From the NCBI GenBank assembly GCA_017642965.1, contig JAEPOJ010000026.1:1-56003 (forward strand): a stretch of DNA of 56,003 bases, given 5' to 3'. Within the stretch, counting starts at the first letter, position 1; the number at the start of each line of letters is the position of its first letter. This document shows positions 16,557-25,500 of this stretch, in pieces. Below the pieces are notes generated by a model. The model saw nothing but the letters and a program-made list of their open reading frames with translations, was not told the origin of the DNA and ran no database searches. This DNA comes from Phycisphaerales bacterium. Lineage in GTDB: Bacteria; Planctomycetota; Phycisphaerae; Phycisphaerales; UBA1924. The translations under genes were made by a program, and so were the position numbers.

Positions 16557-18332
16557 TCAGTCGTCGACACATCCCGCACCGAGGCGAGACTTGAGGAACT
16601 CGGTCTTCATGGTGAAGCTGCCGCCGGTCACGACGGACTCAGTCTCTGTGAGGCCCGCCAGAATGGCGATCGTGCCGGAAGCCGTGCGCGGCCCGACATC
16701 AACACGCCGAACCGCGAACAGATCCGGTTCCTGCCGCACAAACACGAACGATGTGCCATCGATCTCGTGTACCGCTTCACCCGGCACAAGCAGCGAGTTC
16801 GAGGTGCCGCCGATCATTGCGGAGACCTCAGTGAACATGCCATGGCGAAGGATGCCACGATCATTCTGAACCATCGCGCGGGCCCGTACCATCCGGGTTC
16901 GTTCATCGATACGCGGGCTGATCCATGTGATCTGTCCGGGGATCTCCAGCTCGGGCAGAGCCCGGACGCTCGCGACGATCTCCCCGCCGCGCTCGATCTG
17001 AAACGCCTGCTCTTCCGGGACCGCGAGCTCGATCCACATCGTCGACAAATCAGCGATCTCGAAGAGCGAGCCCTCTGAATCCGCTGCCTCGCCAAGAACC
17101 GCGGTCCGCTCGACGACGCTGCCAGCGAAGGGTGCCCTGACGTAAAGGTCCGAGGATGACGACTGCTCCGCCGCAATATCCGCGACTTCCGATTCAGTGA
17201 AGCCGAGATTGATGAGCTGCTGATGCGTGCGACGCACTTCCAGCTCAGCGAGCTTGAGCGCTGCCTGGGCATCCTGGAAGTCCCGGCGTGCAGCAATGTT
17301 CTCGTTGACGAGCTTCTGCTCACGCTCGAACACGGTGGTTCTCGCTTCGACCTCTGCGATCTTGGACAGGTACGCGGACTTCGCTTGTGCCACCGCCACG
17401 GAGTTGATGACCGCGAGAATTTGCCCTTCTTCAACCTGGTCGCCAACATCGACACGGATATCAGTGATCACACCGGGGGCCAACGGTGTGAGCTTTGCCA
17501 ATCTGTTCCCGTTGTAGCGGACCTCGCCCAACAAGCTGATCGACGCTGAAGCATCGCCACGATTCGGTTGCTCAAGCGTCAGCCCGGCAAGCTCTGCCGA
17601 TCTCGCGGAGGGCATGCGGACGAGCAGCGACTCGCCAGCCTCAAGCGTCCCAGCGAGCTGAGGCTGGCAGATTCCGCACTCGATCTCATCGACCCCGTGC
17701 TCATGACAGAAGAGAGAGGGGGCACCATCGCGGGAGGGCGTCGCCGAGGCGTCTCCCAGCAGAGCGGGATTGCACAGGTGGCACTCGTCTTCGTAAAGGA
17801 AGTGCTCCTCGCAATACGCCCGGTCCGCGTCTTCCAACTGTGGCTGGCAGATCCAGCACCGGTCTTCATAACGAGCGTGCTCGCTGCACCACAAGCGGCC
17901 CTCATCACGCTTGGCCGGATCACAGATGAAGCAGGCCTCGTCAGCGCTGTGTCCATGGAGCCCGCCAGACGACTCGTCGGCTGCGTTCTCCGAGGCATCG
18001 AGTGCCGGGTTGCAGAGATGGCATTCGTCCTCATACAGATAGTGCTCGTCGCAATACGGCCGGGACGAATCCTCAAGCTGCGGCTGACAGATCCAACACC
18101 GGTCCTCGTAACGGGCATGCTCGGTACACCACAAGCGACCGGCGTCGCGTTTCGTAGCGTCACACACAAAGCAAGTCTCGCCGTTCTCGTGCGAGTGCGC
18201 GACTTGAGTCACATCAGATGCGCGTGATCCGTTGGACGCCGATGATGCTTCCTGTTCGCGATCGCACCCGCCAAGCAGGAGCGCCGTTGTGAACAGGCAA
18301 ACGAGTGAAATGACGCCGTGTGATGGTTTCAC
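16557..18332 (-). CDS. RND adaptor with five tandem CxxH...CxxC metal-binding modules
   Basis: The 591-residue protein combines a lipoprotein signal (LLLGGC, Cys23), a Cys/His-rich region (about 54-222) and a CusB/CzcB-type adaptor. Five units of C-x2-H-x6-C-x2-C are visible at C69/H72/C79/C82, C94/H97/C104/C107, C149/H152/C159/C162, C174/H177/C184/C187 and C209/H212/C219/C222. Two extra CFxCD motifs sit at C54/C57 and C134/C137. The adaptor part has LTPLAPGVITDIRVDVGDQV near 285-304, a hairpin arm and a C-terminal barrel. GTG 18332 overlaps the TolC stop (GTGA), with AAGGAA as ribosome-binding site. It is probably a metal sensor or trap delivering Zn-type metal to the pump (inference). This N-terminal array is much larger than usual for adaptors. 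Confidence 0.92.
   Translation of the reverse strand: MKPSHGVISLVCLFTTALLLGGCDREQEASSASNGSRASDVTQVAHSHENGETCFVCDATKRDAGRLWCTEHARYEDRCWICQPQLEDSSRPYCDEHYLYEDECHLCNPALDASENAADESSGGLHGHSADEACFICDPAKRDEGRLWCSEHARYEDRCWICQPQLEDADRAYCEEHFLYEDECHLCNPALLGDASATPSRDGAPSLFCHEHGVDEIECGICQPQLAGTLEAGESLLVRMPSARSAELAGLTLEQPNRGDASASISLLGEVRYNGNRLAKLTPLAPGVITDIRVDVGDQVEEGQILAVINSVAVAQAKSAYLSKIAEVEARTTVFEREQKLVNENIAARRDFQDAQAALKLAELEVRRTHQQLINLGFTESEVADIAAEQSSSSDLYVRAPFAGSVVERTAVLGEAADSEGSLFEIADLSTMWIELAVPEEQAFQIERGGEIVASVRALPELEIPGQITWISPRIDERTRMVRARAMVQNDRGILRHGMFTEVSAMIGGTSNSLLVPGEAVHEIDGTSFVFVRQEPDLFAVRRVDVGPRTASGTIAILAGLTETESVVTGGSFTMKTEFLKSRLGAGCVDD
17772..18173 (-). repeat. Internal duplication encoding the Cys-rich array of the adaptor
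   Basis: Residues 54-107 (about 18012-18173) and 134-187 (about 17772-17933) of the adaptor repeat with an 80-residue (240-base) period. Both copies contain RLWC(T/S)EHARYEDRCWICQ and YEDECHLCNPAL. The separating region, with SGGLHGHS, is not part of the closely matching segment. A fifth partial unit follows at residues 209-222. The pattern indicates duplication of a two-finger segment. Confidence 0.8.
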
Positions 18333-19735
18333 GGTGTGTTTCCTTGATTGGGGTGATCAGAATGTTCGCGGAGCGAATGGGTGTTCAGCGGCTCTGAGAT
18401 GAGCCCCTCGACCTGCACCTTCGCGGCGTGGTATTCGGCGAGAGCTTCGAGCCTTTGGGTTTCAGTATCGAAAAGGGTGCGCTGCGCATCGAGGACATCG
18501 AGGTACGGGAGCTTGCCTTCGTCGTAGGCCCGACGCGTCGCGTCGTATGCGTCCTTCGCCGCGGGGAGTAGGGCGGCATCAATCGCCTGGGCCTCGTGAT
18601 ACGCGGCGGTCAATCGGGCGTGTGCCCGAACAAGTCGGGTGGCCAAATCGCGTCGGGAAGCCCGCCCCTCGTCGATCGCTTGTGCTGCTCGGAGCCGGGC
18701 GGCCAGTATTCCTCCCTGATTGCGATCGAAGATTGCCAATGGCACGGACACGGCCACGACGAGACCGACATCTTCGCTCTCTTCGGCATACCGAATGCCA
18801 GCACCAGCCGTCACGTCGGAGACGGCTTGAGCCCGTTCGAGAGCGACCACCGATGATCGTCGCTCGGTCTCTGCAATCCAACGCTGAACTTCCGGATGGT
18901 GCTCAACGAGATCCGTCAGGGCATCGAGCAACGGCACAGGCATCAGGTCATCCAGCGATCCGATGGCCGTGTCAAAGCCGGGGTCGGTTGCATCCCACAT
19001 CGCACTGAGTTCACGCCTCGCGGCCTCAAGTTCCCGGCTGAGTCGATCTGCGGCGATGCGGGTGGATTCGCTTTCGAGCCGGGCCTTGATCTCGTCGATG
19101 GGTGAAACATCTCCAGCCTGCACCCGCCGATCGATGACGCGCCGGTTCTCCTCTGCGAGTGCTTGCGCGCGAACGGCGAACTCAACACGCTGCTGGAGCT
19201 CCAGCACCCGCACGAAGCGGGACGCGGTGTCGGTGAGCACGGCCAGCCGCTGTGCTTCGTAGTCGAGAGCAGCAACAACCCACTGCCCCTCGGCGACCCG
19301 CACGCGGCGGTCTCGCTTCCCGCCAAGCTCAAGAAGCTGGCTAAAGGCTATGGTGGTCTCGGCAGAATCAAAGCCACTCAAGCTTCCAGAGCCCGCGAAG
19401 TCTTCGACCTCAATTCCGACGCTTGGATTGGGGGAGAGCCCAGCTTGCAGACGACGCGCTTCCGCAATCCTCGGCTCCCAGGCAAGCGATCGAAGTCGCG
19501 GGTTGCGTACGAGCGCAGCCGCGAGAGCTTGGCGGAGGGTCAACTGCTCACCGATGGTGACTACATCCGATCCTGGTCCGACTCGATCAGGGTCCTCCGG
19601 TGCTTCGTAACGAGGCATGTCGCGCAAGAGAGGCCTTGCGGCGGGGGGCTCGAAGTCGAATGGTGACGGCGCGCAGCCGCCCAAAAGGATGGAGACGCCC
19701 AGGCAGCAAAACAGCTTTGGTTCAGTAAATCTCAT
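18329..19735 (-). CDS. TolC-family outer-membrane efflux protein, module I
   Basis: The 468-residue protein has a signal with lipobox LLGGC (Cys21) and two helical repeats typical of CzcC/TolC proteins: Ala/Glu/Arg-rich helices near 150-240 and 350-440, with AFSQLLELGGKRDRR and VVAVSVPLAIFDR strand/turn motifs. ATG 19735 is chosen; a GTG three codons upstream is also in frame, and neither has a strong ribosome-binding site. Its stop overlaps the GTG of the adaptor gene. A gap of 93 bases, containing an 18-bp palindrome, separates it from the small Cys-rich gene upstream. It is the outer-membrane part of the module I pump. Confidence 0.9.
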   Translation of the reverse strand: MRFTEPKLFCCLGVSILLGGCAPSPFDFEPPAARPLLRDMPRYEAPEDPDRVGPGSDVVTIGEQLTLRQALAAALVRNPRLRSLAWEPRIAEARRLQAGLSPNPSVGIEVEDFAGSGSLSGFDSAETTIAFSQLLELGGKRDRRVRVAEGQWVVAALDYEAQRLAVLTDTASRFVRVLELQQRVEFAVRAQALAEENRRVIDRRVQAGDVSPIDEIKARLESESTRIAADRLSRELEAARRELSAMWDATDPGFDTAIGSLDDLMPVPLLDALTDLVEHHPEVQRWIAETERRSSVVALERAQAVSDVTAGAGIRYAEESEDVGLVVAVSVPLAIFDRNQGGILAARLRAAQAIDEGRASRRDLATRLVRAHARLTAAYHEAQAIDAALLPAAKDAYDATRRAYDEGKLPYLDVLDAQRTLFDTETQRLEALAEYHAAKVQVEGLISEPLNTHSLREHSDHPNQGNTP

Positions 19736-19793
19736 GTGTTCCACTCGGATAGAGACGTTGCCCGGCGCACACCGAGCCTCTGGGAAAGACGGA

Positions 19794-19811
19794 CGCAGTA
19801 CATGTACTGCG
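19794..19811. promoter_or_regulatory. 18-bp perfect palindrome between Cys-rich gene and TolC gene
   Basis: CGCAGTACATGTACTGCG is identical to its reverse complement. It lies between the stop of the small Cys-rich gene (19829) and the TolC start (19735), the longest intergenic gap inside module I. It could bind a dimeric regulator or form a hairpin that alters downstream expression. No promoter boxes were confidently placed next to it. Confidence 0.45.
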
Positions 19812-19828
19812 CAGAATCCCAGGTCGTC

Positions 19829-20269
19829 CTAAACGAGCAGAATCACGCTGCGAAGATGGCAACCAGATGTCCCGACATCCAACGGCACTGGAGGTCGCGG
19901 GATGAAAGTCGTACTTGCCGATCCGTTAGTGAGGAACTCGAACCAAGGGAAGGTCGGATCGTCTGGTCCATCGAAGGACCAGTCTTTGTCCGTATCTTTC
20001 TCAAGGCGATCAACGGCGACGATCGACTCGGATTCCACCTCGGTGGACTGGCATCGGCCGTCCGAGCAGGCAACGCTGTGACTCGCGTCTTCGCCGTCCT
20101 CCGAGGGAATCGGGCACGGGGCTTCACCCGGCCCGTCGCAGCAGAATTGGTCGCCAAACTGGGTGGTTGCTGTCCCATCAGCACAAACGCAGAGAAACCG
20201 CGGGCCGAGGCCAGCTCCCACGGCCAACAAGAAGGTGAGCAGGATCGAGATGGCTTGGCGGTGTTTCAT
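19829..20269 (-). CDS. Small Cys-rich secreted protein heading module I
   Basis: The 146-residue product starts at ATG 20269; an upstream in-frame TTG at 20290 is less likely. It has a signal segment (about 6-23) and Cys motifs LCVCAD, FCCDG and ACSDGRCQST within residues 24-80. The C-terminal 65 residues are acidic, then hydrophobic. It is the first gene after the divergent operator/promoter, with a predicted leader of about 35 bases. Position and composition suggest a periplasmic metal-binding or sensing protein. It resembles the module II head protein only in layout. No family was recognised. Confidence 0.65.
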   Translation of the reverse strand: MKHRQAISILLTFLLAVGAGLGPRFLCVCADGTATTQFGDQFCCDGPGEAPCPIPSEDGEDASHSVACSDGRCQSTEVESESIVAVDRLEKDTDKDWSFDGPDDPTFPWFEFLTNGSASTTFIPRPPVPLDVGTSGCHLRSVILLV

Positions 20270-20306
20270 GGATGCGCGGATGCGGGTCAATCAGGCCAGC
20301 GACATC

Positions 20307-20338
20307 TTGACTATTACACCATGCCGTGTAATAGTCAA
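20307..20338. promoter_or_regulatory. Divergent promoter embedded in a perfect 13-bp inverted repeat (ArsR-type operator)
   Basis: TTGACTATTACAC (20307-20319), spacer CATGCC, then GTGTAATAGTCAA (20326-20338): the two 13-bp arms match perfectly. Because of the symmetry each strand carries TTGACT, a 16-base spacer and TAATAG, a good -35/-10 pair. Plus-strand transcription would start near 20341 and lead to arsR at 20379. Minus-strand transcription would start near 20304 and lead to the metal operon at 20269. A 12-2-12-like inverted repeat overlapping a promoter is classical for ArsR/SmtB repressors. One bound dimer would shut off both directions. Confidence 0.85.
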
Positions 20339-20378
20339 GCGCGGTTCATCGCTTTTCACAAATCCGAAAGGGTCCCAC

Positions 20379-20771
20379 ATGGAGTCTTGCCGCCCAAAAC
20401 TGCCTCTGGCCGCGCGCCCGCTGATCGGGGCCCTTGAAGCGGAGCGGGTCGGCACCCTTTTCAAGAGCTTGGCCCATCCAACCCGACTCCGTCTGCTCCA
20501 CGCCCTGATTCGGGTTGACGAGCTCAGCGTGGGTGACCTCGCAGACGAAACAGGGATGACGGTGCAGGCCATTTCAAATCAGTTGCAACGCCTCGCCGAG
20601 GTCGGTGTAGTTGGCAGGCGGCGCGATGGGCTTCAGGCCCTGTACCGTGTGATCGACCCTTGCATTCCCGTACTGCTCGAACGGGGCTGGTGCCACATCG
20701 ATGAGTACGACAACGGAACTGCCACGGAAACGCCTCGGGGATCAGCCATGGAAGTCAGTCAAGACATTTGA
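20379..20771 (+). CDS. ArsR/SmtB-family metal-responsive repressor
   Basis: The 130-residue winged-helix protein would bind the palindrome upstream and release it when metal binds. The family is shown by FKSLAHPTRLRLLHAL (about 28-43) and the DNA-reading helix-turn-helix SVGDLADETGMTVQAISNQL (50-69), followed by a wing. ELSVGDL replaces the ELCVCDL metal motif of classical CadC/ArsR alpha3 sites. Candidate ligands are instead C4, D93, C95, C105, H106 and D108 in the N-terminus and alpha5 (GWCHIDEY). This suggests an alpha5-type Zn site like SmtB/CzrA, or a novel site. ATG 20379 has GAAAGGG before it; longer in-frame starts would run through the operator. Confidence 0.92.
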   Translation: MESCRPKLPLAARPLIGALEAERVGTLFKSLAHPTRLRLLHALIRVDELSVGDLADETGMTVQAISNQLQRLAEVGVVGRRRDGLQALYRVIDPCIPVLLERGWCHIDEYDNGTATETPRGSAMEVSQDI

Positions 20772-21111
20772 GATCCACTGGACACTTCACGGCTCATTTC
20801 GACGATCCGGTGTACGGTGGATCCAAATGCAAGATGAGCTGCCCGCAGCCACATGATCGCTTGAAGCATGTTCGATCACTTGAGCAGAAGTGCAATGCTG
20901 GAGCCCCTCACGGTGGCTGTCATGGGCCTAGAACTGGCCTTGATTATCCAATCCAAACCAGTTCGAATCGCATCAGATAATTTTGGATCTAACAGCGCAA
21001 GTGCCTTTCAGGCAGATGCTTATCAGCAAAAACCGCATCTGCTGCTCGTGGGCCGTGCCAAGCCAATACAGTCCCCCCCTCTCCGTTTCATTCAACAAAC
21101 CGTTGAAGCAG
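20772..21111. other. Intergenic region without recognised gene
   Basis: About 340 bases between arsR and the terminator at 21112. Base composition is visibly more AT-rich than the neighbouring genes. Short open frames exist but none has a ribosome-binding site with protein-like composition. No RNA gene or repeat was recognised. It may mark the edge of the metal island. Confidence 0.5.
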
Positions 21112-21141
21112 AGCGCCCGGCGTCATCTGACGCCGGGCGCT
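21112..21141. terminator. Strong hairpin between convergent genes
   Basis: AGCGCCCGGCGTCA and TGACGCCGGGCGCT form a perfect 14-bp stem around TC (in practice a 12-bp stem with a 6-base loop). It is followed on the plus strand by GTTGTTG. It lies between the end of arsR (plus) and the end of the propeller gene (minus) and probably terminates both. Confidence 0.75.
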
Positions 21142-21192
21142 GTTGTTGAACGGGAACTCCGCATGGCTATCGCGTTGGATAGTCAGGCATGA

Positions 21193-22353
21193 TCACATCG
21201 GCGTGTCGAGGTCGTACCAGAACCACCCGCTGCCGTCGTTGCGGCACATCCAGAACTTCCCGCTCGTCCCCTTGACCACGATCCGGTTGGCCCACTGCTC
21301 CGAGGTGATCGTGTCCGGCACGATCGTGTCACCGACCGGGCTACCCAGATTGATCCACGGCTGCCAGCTGCCGTTGGCGTAGTGCAGGTAAGCGAGTTCA
21401 ACACGCCCAGTCGCAGCGTTCTGCGTTAGGATCAGCACCGCATCACGCGCCGCCGTCGGCTCGCTGAGGAACCCGGATGACCAGCTGGGATGCCCATGGT
21501 TGTACCAGCCCCAAACTCCAAGGTCGGGGCCCGCTTCGTAAAGGTCGGTCGGGGCCCCTGTCCAGTAGTCCGCGGTGACATAGAACTTCCCGCCGTTGAG
21601 CCCGGCGCCCACGCTCGTGCAGAACGCGAGCGGGTCACCACCGGGCAGCCCGGCGTTCGGACCGCCCCACCCGGCAAGGATCCAGGTCGGGGCCCCATTC
21701 AAACCGCAGACATCATCGATGATCCAGAGACGCCCGAACTGCTCAACCACCGCGGCGTGCGTCTCACCAGTGAAGAGATGCTCCACAAGCCCCGGCTTAC
21801 CCACGAACGGTGTGCCGAAGTTCCCCCAGTTCGTCCACGCGTTGGTTCCGGCTACATCCCGTGCATAAAGCTTGCCGTCGTTGCCGACAATCATGATCGA
21901 GTCGCCGCACGCGGTATCGGTCGGGTTGTACGGCCAGGGGCTGGCCCCGCTGGGATTTGGCGACTGGTTGTTCATGAAGGTGATCCCAACACCGGGATCC
22001 CAACGGATCAATCGTCCATTGTAGTTGAACGCCACGCCGCCACTCGGCAACGGACCAGCAGGTGCACCGATCGCTGGCGCGAAGTACCCTGCCCCACGGT
22101 CGAGGAAGTGCGTCTCCCATTGCGCGGCCAGCGTATACTCCGCCACGTGCAGGTTAAATGCAAGCGGTATCGTAAAGAAGCTGCCTTCGAGCGTCATCGC
22201 ACCGGGAGGTGAGCAGTACGCCCGGAGCGGGATCGGACTCTTCTGGTGACCGCTAGAGTATGCACGCTGCTGCTGGGCCGAGGCCGGTGTTGAGCAGAGC
22301 CCAACTGCCGTGGTGAGTGCGAAAAATGAAGCACTGAGCGATGTACGGGGCAT
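21193..22353 (-). CDS. Secreted beta-propeller-like protein (PLL/tachylectin-like repeats)
   Basis: The 386-residue protein starts at ATG 22353, with AAGGAGAA before it and a signal peptide (about 5-27, ending PASAQ). The mature part has repeated blades with Trp/Gly motifs such as TNWGNFGTP, GVWGWYNHGHPS and WQPWINLGSPVGD, plus LYARDVAG- and FWMCRNDGSGWFWYD-type strands. This resembles PLL-type lectin or sialidase-like propellers, which bind sugars at the cell surface. There is no dockerin tail, unlike most secreted proteins nearby. It stands alone between the terminator and the kinase gene. Ligand binding is inferred. Confidence 0.65.
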   Translation of the reverse strand: MPRTSLSASFFALTTAVGLCSTPASAQQQRAYSSGHQKSPIPLRAYCSPPGAMTLEGSFFTIPLAFNLHVAEYTLAAQWETHFLDRGAGYFAPAIGAPAGPLPSGGVAFNYNGRLIRWDPGVGITFMNNQSPNPSGASPWPYNPTDTACGDSIMIVGNDGKLYARDVAGTNAWTNWGNFGTPFVGKPGLVEHLFTGETHAAVVEQFGRLWIIDDVCGLNGAPTWILAGWGGPNAGLPGGDPLAFCTSVGAGLNGGKFYVTADYWTGAPTDLYEAGPDLGVWGWYNHGHPSWSSGFLSEPTAARDAVLILTQNAATGRVELAYLHYANGSWQPWINLGSPVGDTIVPDTITSEQWANRIVVKGTSGKFWMCRNDGSGWFWYDLDTPM

Positions 22354-22509
22354 ATTGATTCTCCTTCGTTTAAACTGGGAGGGTGCCCACACGCGGGCCC
22401 CCCCTCATAACCAGTCCGAAGGGCGCGGGGCGATCTCGCAGTCGTATTTCAAAGTTTTATGATTTGTTGTGAGACCACTATCGATCGCTGAATCGCCCGC
22501 ATGCCCCGA

Positions 22510-25500
22510 TCAGGGGAGCGTCTCAGCCCACGCGCGGAACGCCTCCGCAAGTTCCGGCTCTTGCCCGTGCTCTGCGGTGAGCCGCGCGACATGGTACTCA
22601 AGGTTTCCAGCGATGCACCGGTCCGGGGCATGCAGATCAATCAGGTACAGCTCACCACCCGCGGCTGGCTTGCCAGGGTCCACCTCGCCGCTCGCCGCCA
22701 GCCATCGCCCGTCCGGGCTGAATGCCAACCCGAATACACCGAGCTGGAACAGGTTGAGCGATGCGAGCTCTTTCCCATGCTCGACATCCCAGATCCGCAC
22801 ATCGCGGCTTTCAGGCGATCCGCCCCCGCTCGCGATGCGCCTTCCATCCGGGCTGAACGCGATGCAGAATACCGGCCCGGCGTGCGTGCCCATCTCTCGA
22901 GTCAGGCGGAGTGATTGTTCGGCCCCTTGCTCGAACCGCCACAGCCGAACCACTCCATCATCGCCCGCGCTCGCGACGAGCCCCGGATCTGTCGGAGACA
23001 CAGCGAGTTCGCGGATCGGGGCCATCGGGACGGAATCACCAACCGCCGCGAGTGTGTTCTCGTCGAGCAGCACAACTCCCGACTCCGCCGGCCCGGCGAC
23101 CAGCACACCGTATCGCTCAAGGCGAGCGAGCGCACGAACCGTCGGGTTGTCCGCATGTAATCTGAGTTGTGTTTCTTGCTCGATCGTGCCGAGCTCGGAA
23201 TCGATGCGCATCAAGCGCCCCAAGCCCGTCAGCGCCCATAACCGCCCCTCAGTGCCCAGTTCGATCCCCGAGTACCAGCGATTGGGGCCCGCGAGCAGCT
23301 CATGGTATTCACCGTCACGAATCCGACCGAGCGTCGCGTTATTGAGTGCGAGATCGTGCGATCCGATGTACAAGTCGTCCCCTTGCGCCCGCAAGATGTT
23401 GACCCCCGTCGGAATCAGCCGCGGTGTGCGCCATCGCTCCTCACCACGCTGGGTGTCGAAACTACGGATCGTCCCGTCCATGCCGCCCGCGAACAACGAC
23501 GCGCTATCCGCAGAGAAGCACACGCTTGGTATCGTTGCGAACCCGCTCTGCGTTGTATCGGCGGGGAAAGGGAGCCTCTGAATCGAACGCGCCGCGATAT
23601 CAAAGGCAACCGAACGCCCCGATGGACGCGCCAACCCAGACGCGTAGGCCCCATCGGGCGCAACCGTGATTGTCGAGACACTCAGCGCCGGAAAGAAATG
23701 CTCGCTCAGCACCGCGGTGTTGCTGCCGATCTCGATCCGGTACCGATCGGTGACCGTCACGATCCGGTCTGTCTCGCGGGCATGCTCGACCTGGCGAGCG
23801 CCATCCGAGAATACGCCCGCATCCGAGATCATGACAAAATCACCCCCATCCTCTTGCATGTGAAGCGACATCATGACCGATCCGCCAAACAAAAGGAACT
23901 CCCCCGCTATCCCGCGCGACTGCACCATCAGAAACCTCGGCTGGATCTCCTCCGCTCGGCGCAGCAGCAGCGCACCATCACGCATGTCGACCACCGAGAG
24001 CTGGCCTCGTTCGGCCAACACGGCGGCATAACGCATCGACGCATCGATCACCGTGTTGCGGGTTGGCCACGTGGTATGGATCTCCCGAATAAGCTCGGGG
24101 CTTCCCGAGGAGATATCCCAGAGCTTCAATCTGGCTTCTACGCCTTCACCACCGCGTACGCCACTCAGGACCCGGCCTTCCGCGATCCTGACCATGTACG
24201 ATTTCGAGGCTTGATTGGGTTCCTGAACAACCCCGCTCACGGTATCGATGAAGAGGAGCCGCCCATCCGCAAGCGTCATGACCGCCATGTTCCCGCTGGG
24301 CGAGAAGCTGAACGAAATCGCCCCCCGCACATCCCCGACGTACAGCTCTCGGACCAGCTCACCGCTGCGCGGATCCCACCAGCGGATCGCGCCCGACGCC
24401 GGTGCGATCTTTGCGATCGTCCCCGTGCCGGGATCAATGGCTGAGAGCGATCTCTCGAATGCGGGCACGCTGTACAGGACCGGAGACTTCAGATAGATCT
24501 CCCACAACGCCCAGTACGCTGCGCCGTCCGCCTGACCTTCACGCGTGATCCCCCCTTCAATACGCCGGTCGATCAACGCTTGATCCGGTGCCAGCATCGC
24601 ATCCCACGCACCGAACTCGCCCGCCTCGAAGTTGTCCAGCCCCACAGAACGCAGATCCGCCATGCGGGCCCAGTGCGATTCGATCGTCCGAGCGTCACGC
24701 ACCGCACCCGCGAGCTCGGCCCGCGCAACTTGCGCACGTGAAACGACCCCGGCGACGATCACGACGCACATCGCTGTCAGCAGTATCGCGACCAGCCCGA
24801 GCGGGCGACGGTGACGCCAGGCCGATTTCCTGAGCACATACAACCTGCTGTCTTTCTTCGCACTCACCGCGCGACCCACAAGCCACGCTTCCAGATCATC
24901 ACGGAGCTTACCGGCACTCTGATACCGACGCTCGGGTTCCTTCGCCATCGCCCGAGTCACGATGGCATCGAGTTCGCTGCCGATCCCTTCGCCGAGTTCC
25001 GACGGGCGCACGGTGGGCTGATCACGGATGCATCGCACCAGCTCGCCGGGTGGCAGATCCGATTCGTACGGCAAGCGACCCGTCAGCGCCTGAAAAAGAA
25101 GCAGCCCCAACGCATAGACGTCCGTTCGTAGATCGATCGACCTCGCGCCTGATACCACCTGCTCGGGCGCCGAGTAGACCAGCGTCCCCACGAAAGCACC
25201 GGTCTGGGTCGCGAAGCTCGACCCCTCCTCCCCGATTGCCTTCGCCAGGCCAAAGTCCAAGACGCGCGGCTCACCATCAGCCATCACAATCACATTGCTC
25301 GGCTTGATATCGCGGTGGATCACCGCTCGCTGGTGCGCATACGCGATCGCGTCAGCAACGCCCGAAACCGATCTCGCGATACTCCGAAGCTGACCCCTAG
25401 CCCGCTCCCTGCTCGCCCACCGATCGAACGGCTCTCCTTCGACATAATCCATCACGCACCCGAGGCGCCCATCCGCGAGCGTGCACGCCCCCAGCACACG

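Noticed and set aside
20163..20378. Upstream extension of the ArsR frame
   Set aside because: It would cross the operator/promoter palindrome and the start of the divergent gene; ATG 20379 has a ribosome-binding site and gives the family's usual length.
20868..21149. Small open frame (93 residues) in the gap after arsR
   Set aside because: No ribosome-binding site, it runs into the terminator hairpin, and the sequence has no protein-family features.
22469..23581. 370-residue plus-strand open frame opposite the kinase WD40 region
   Set aside because: Ser/Pro/Arg-rich composition, no start signal and antisense to conserved WD40 motifs.
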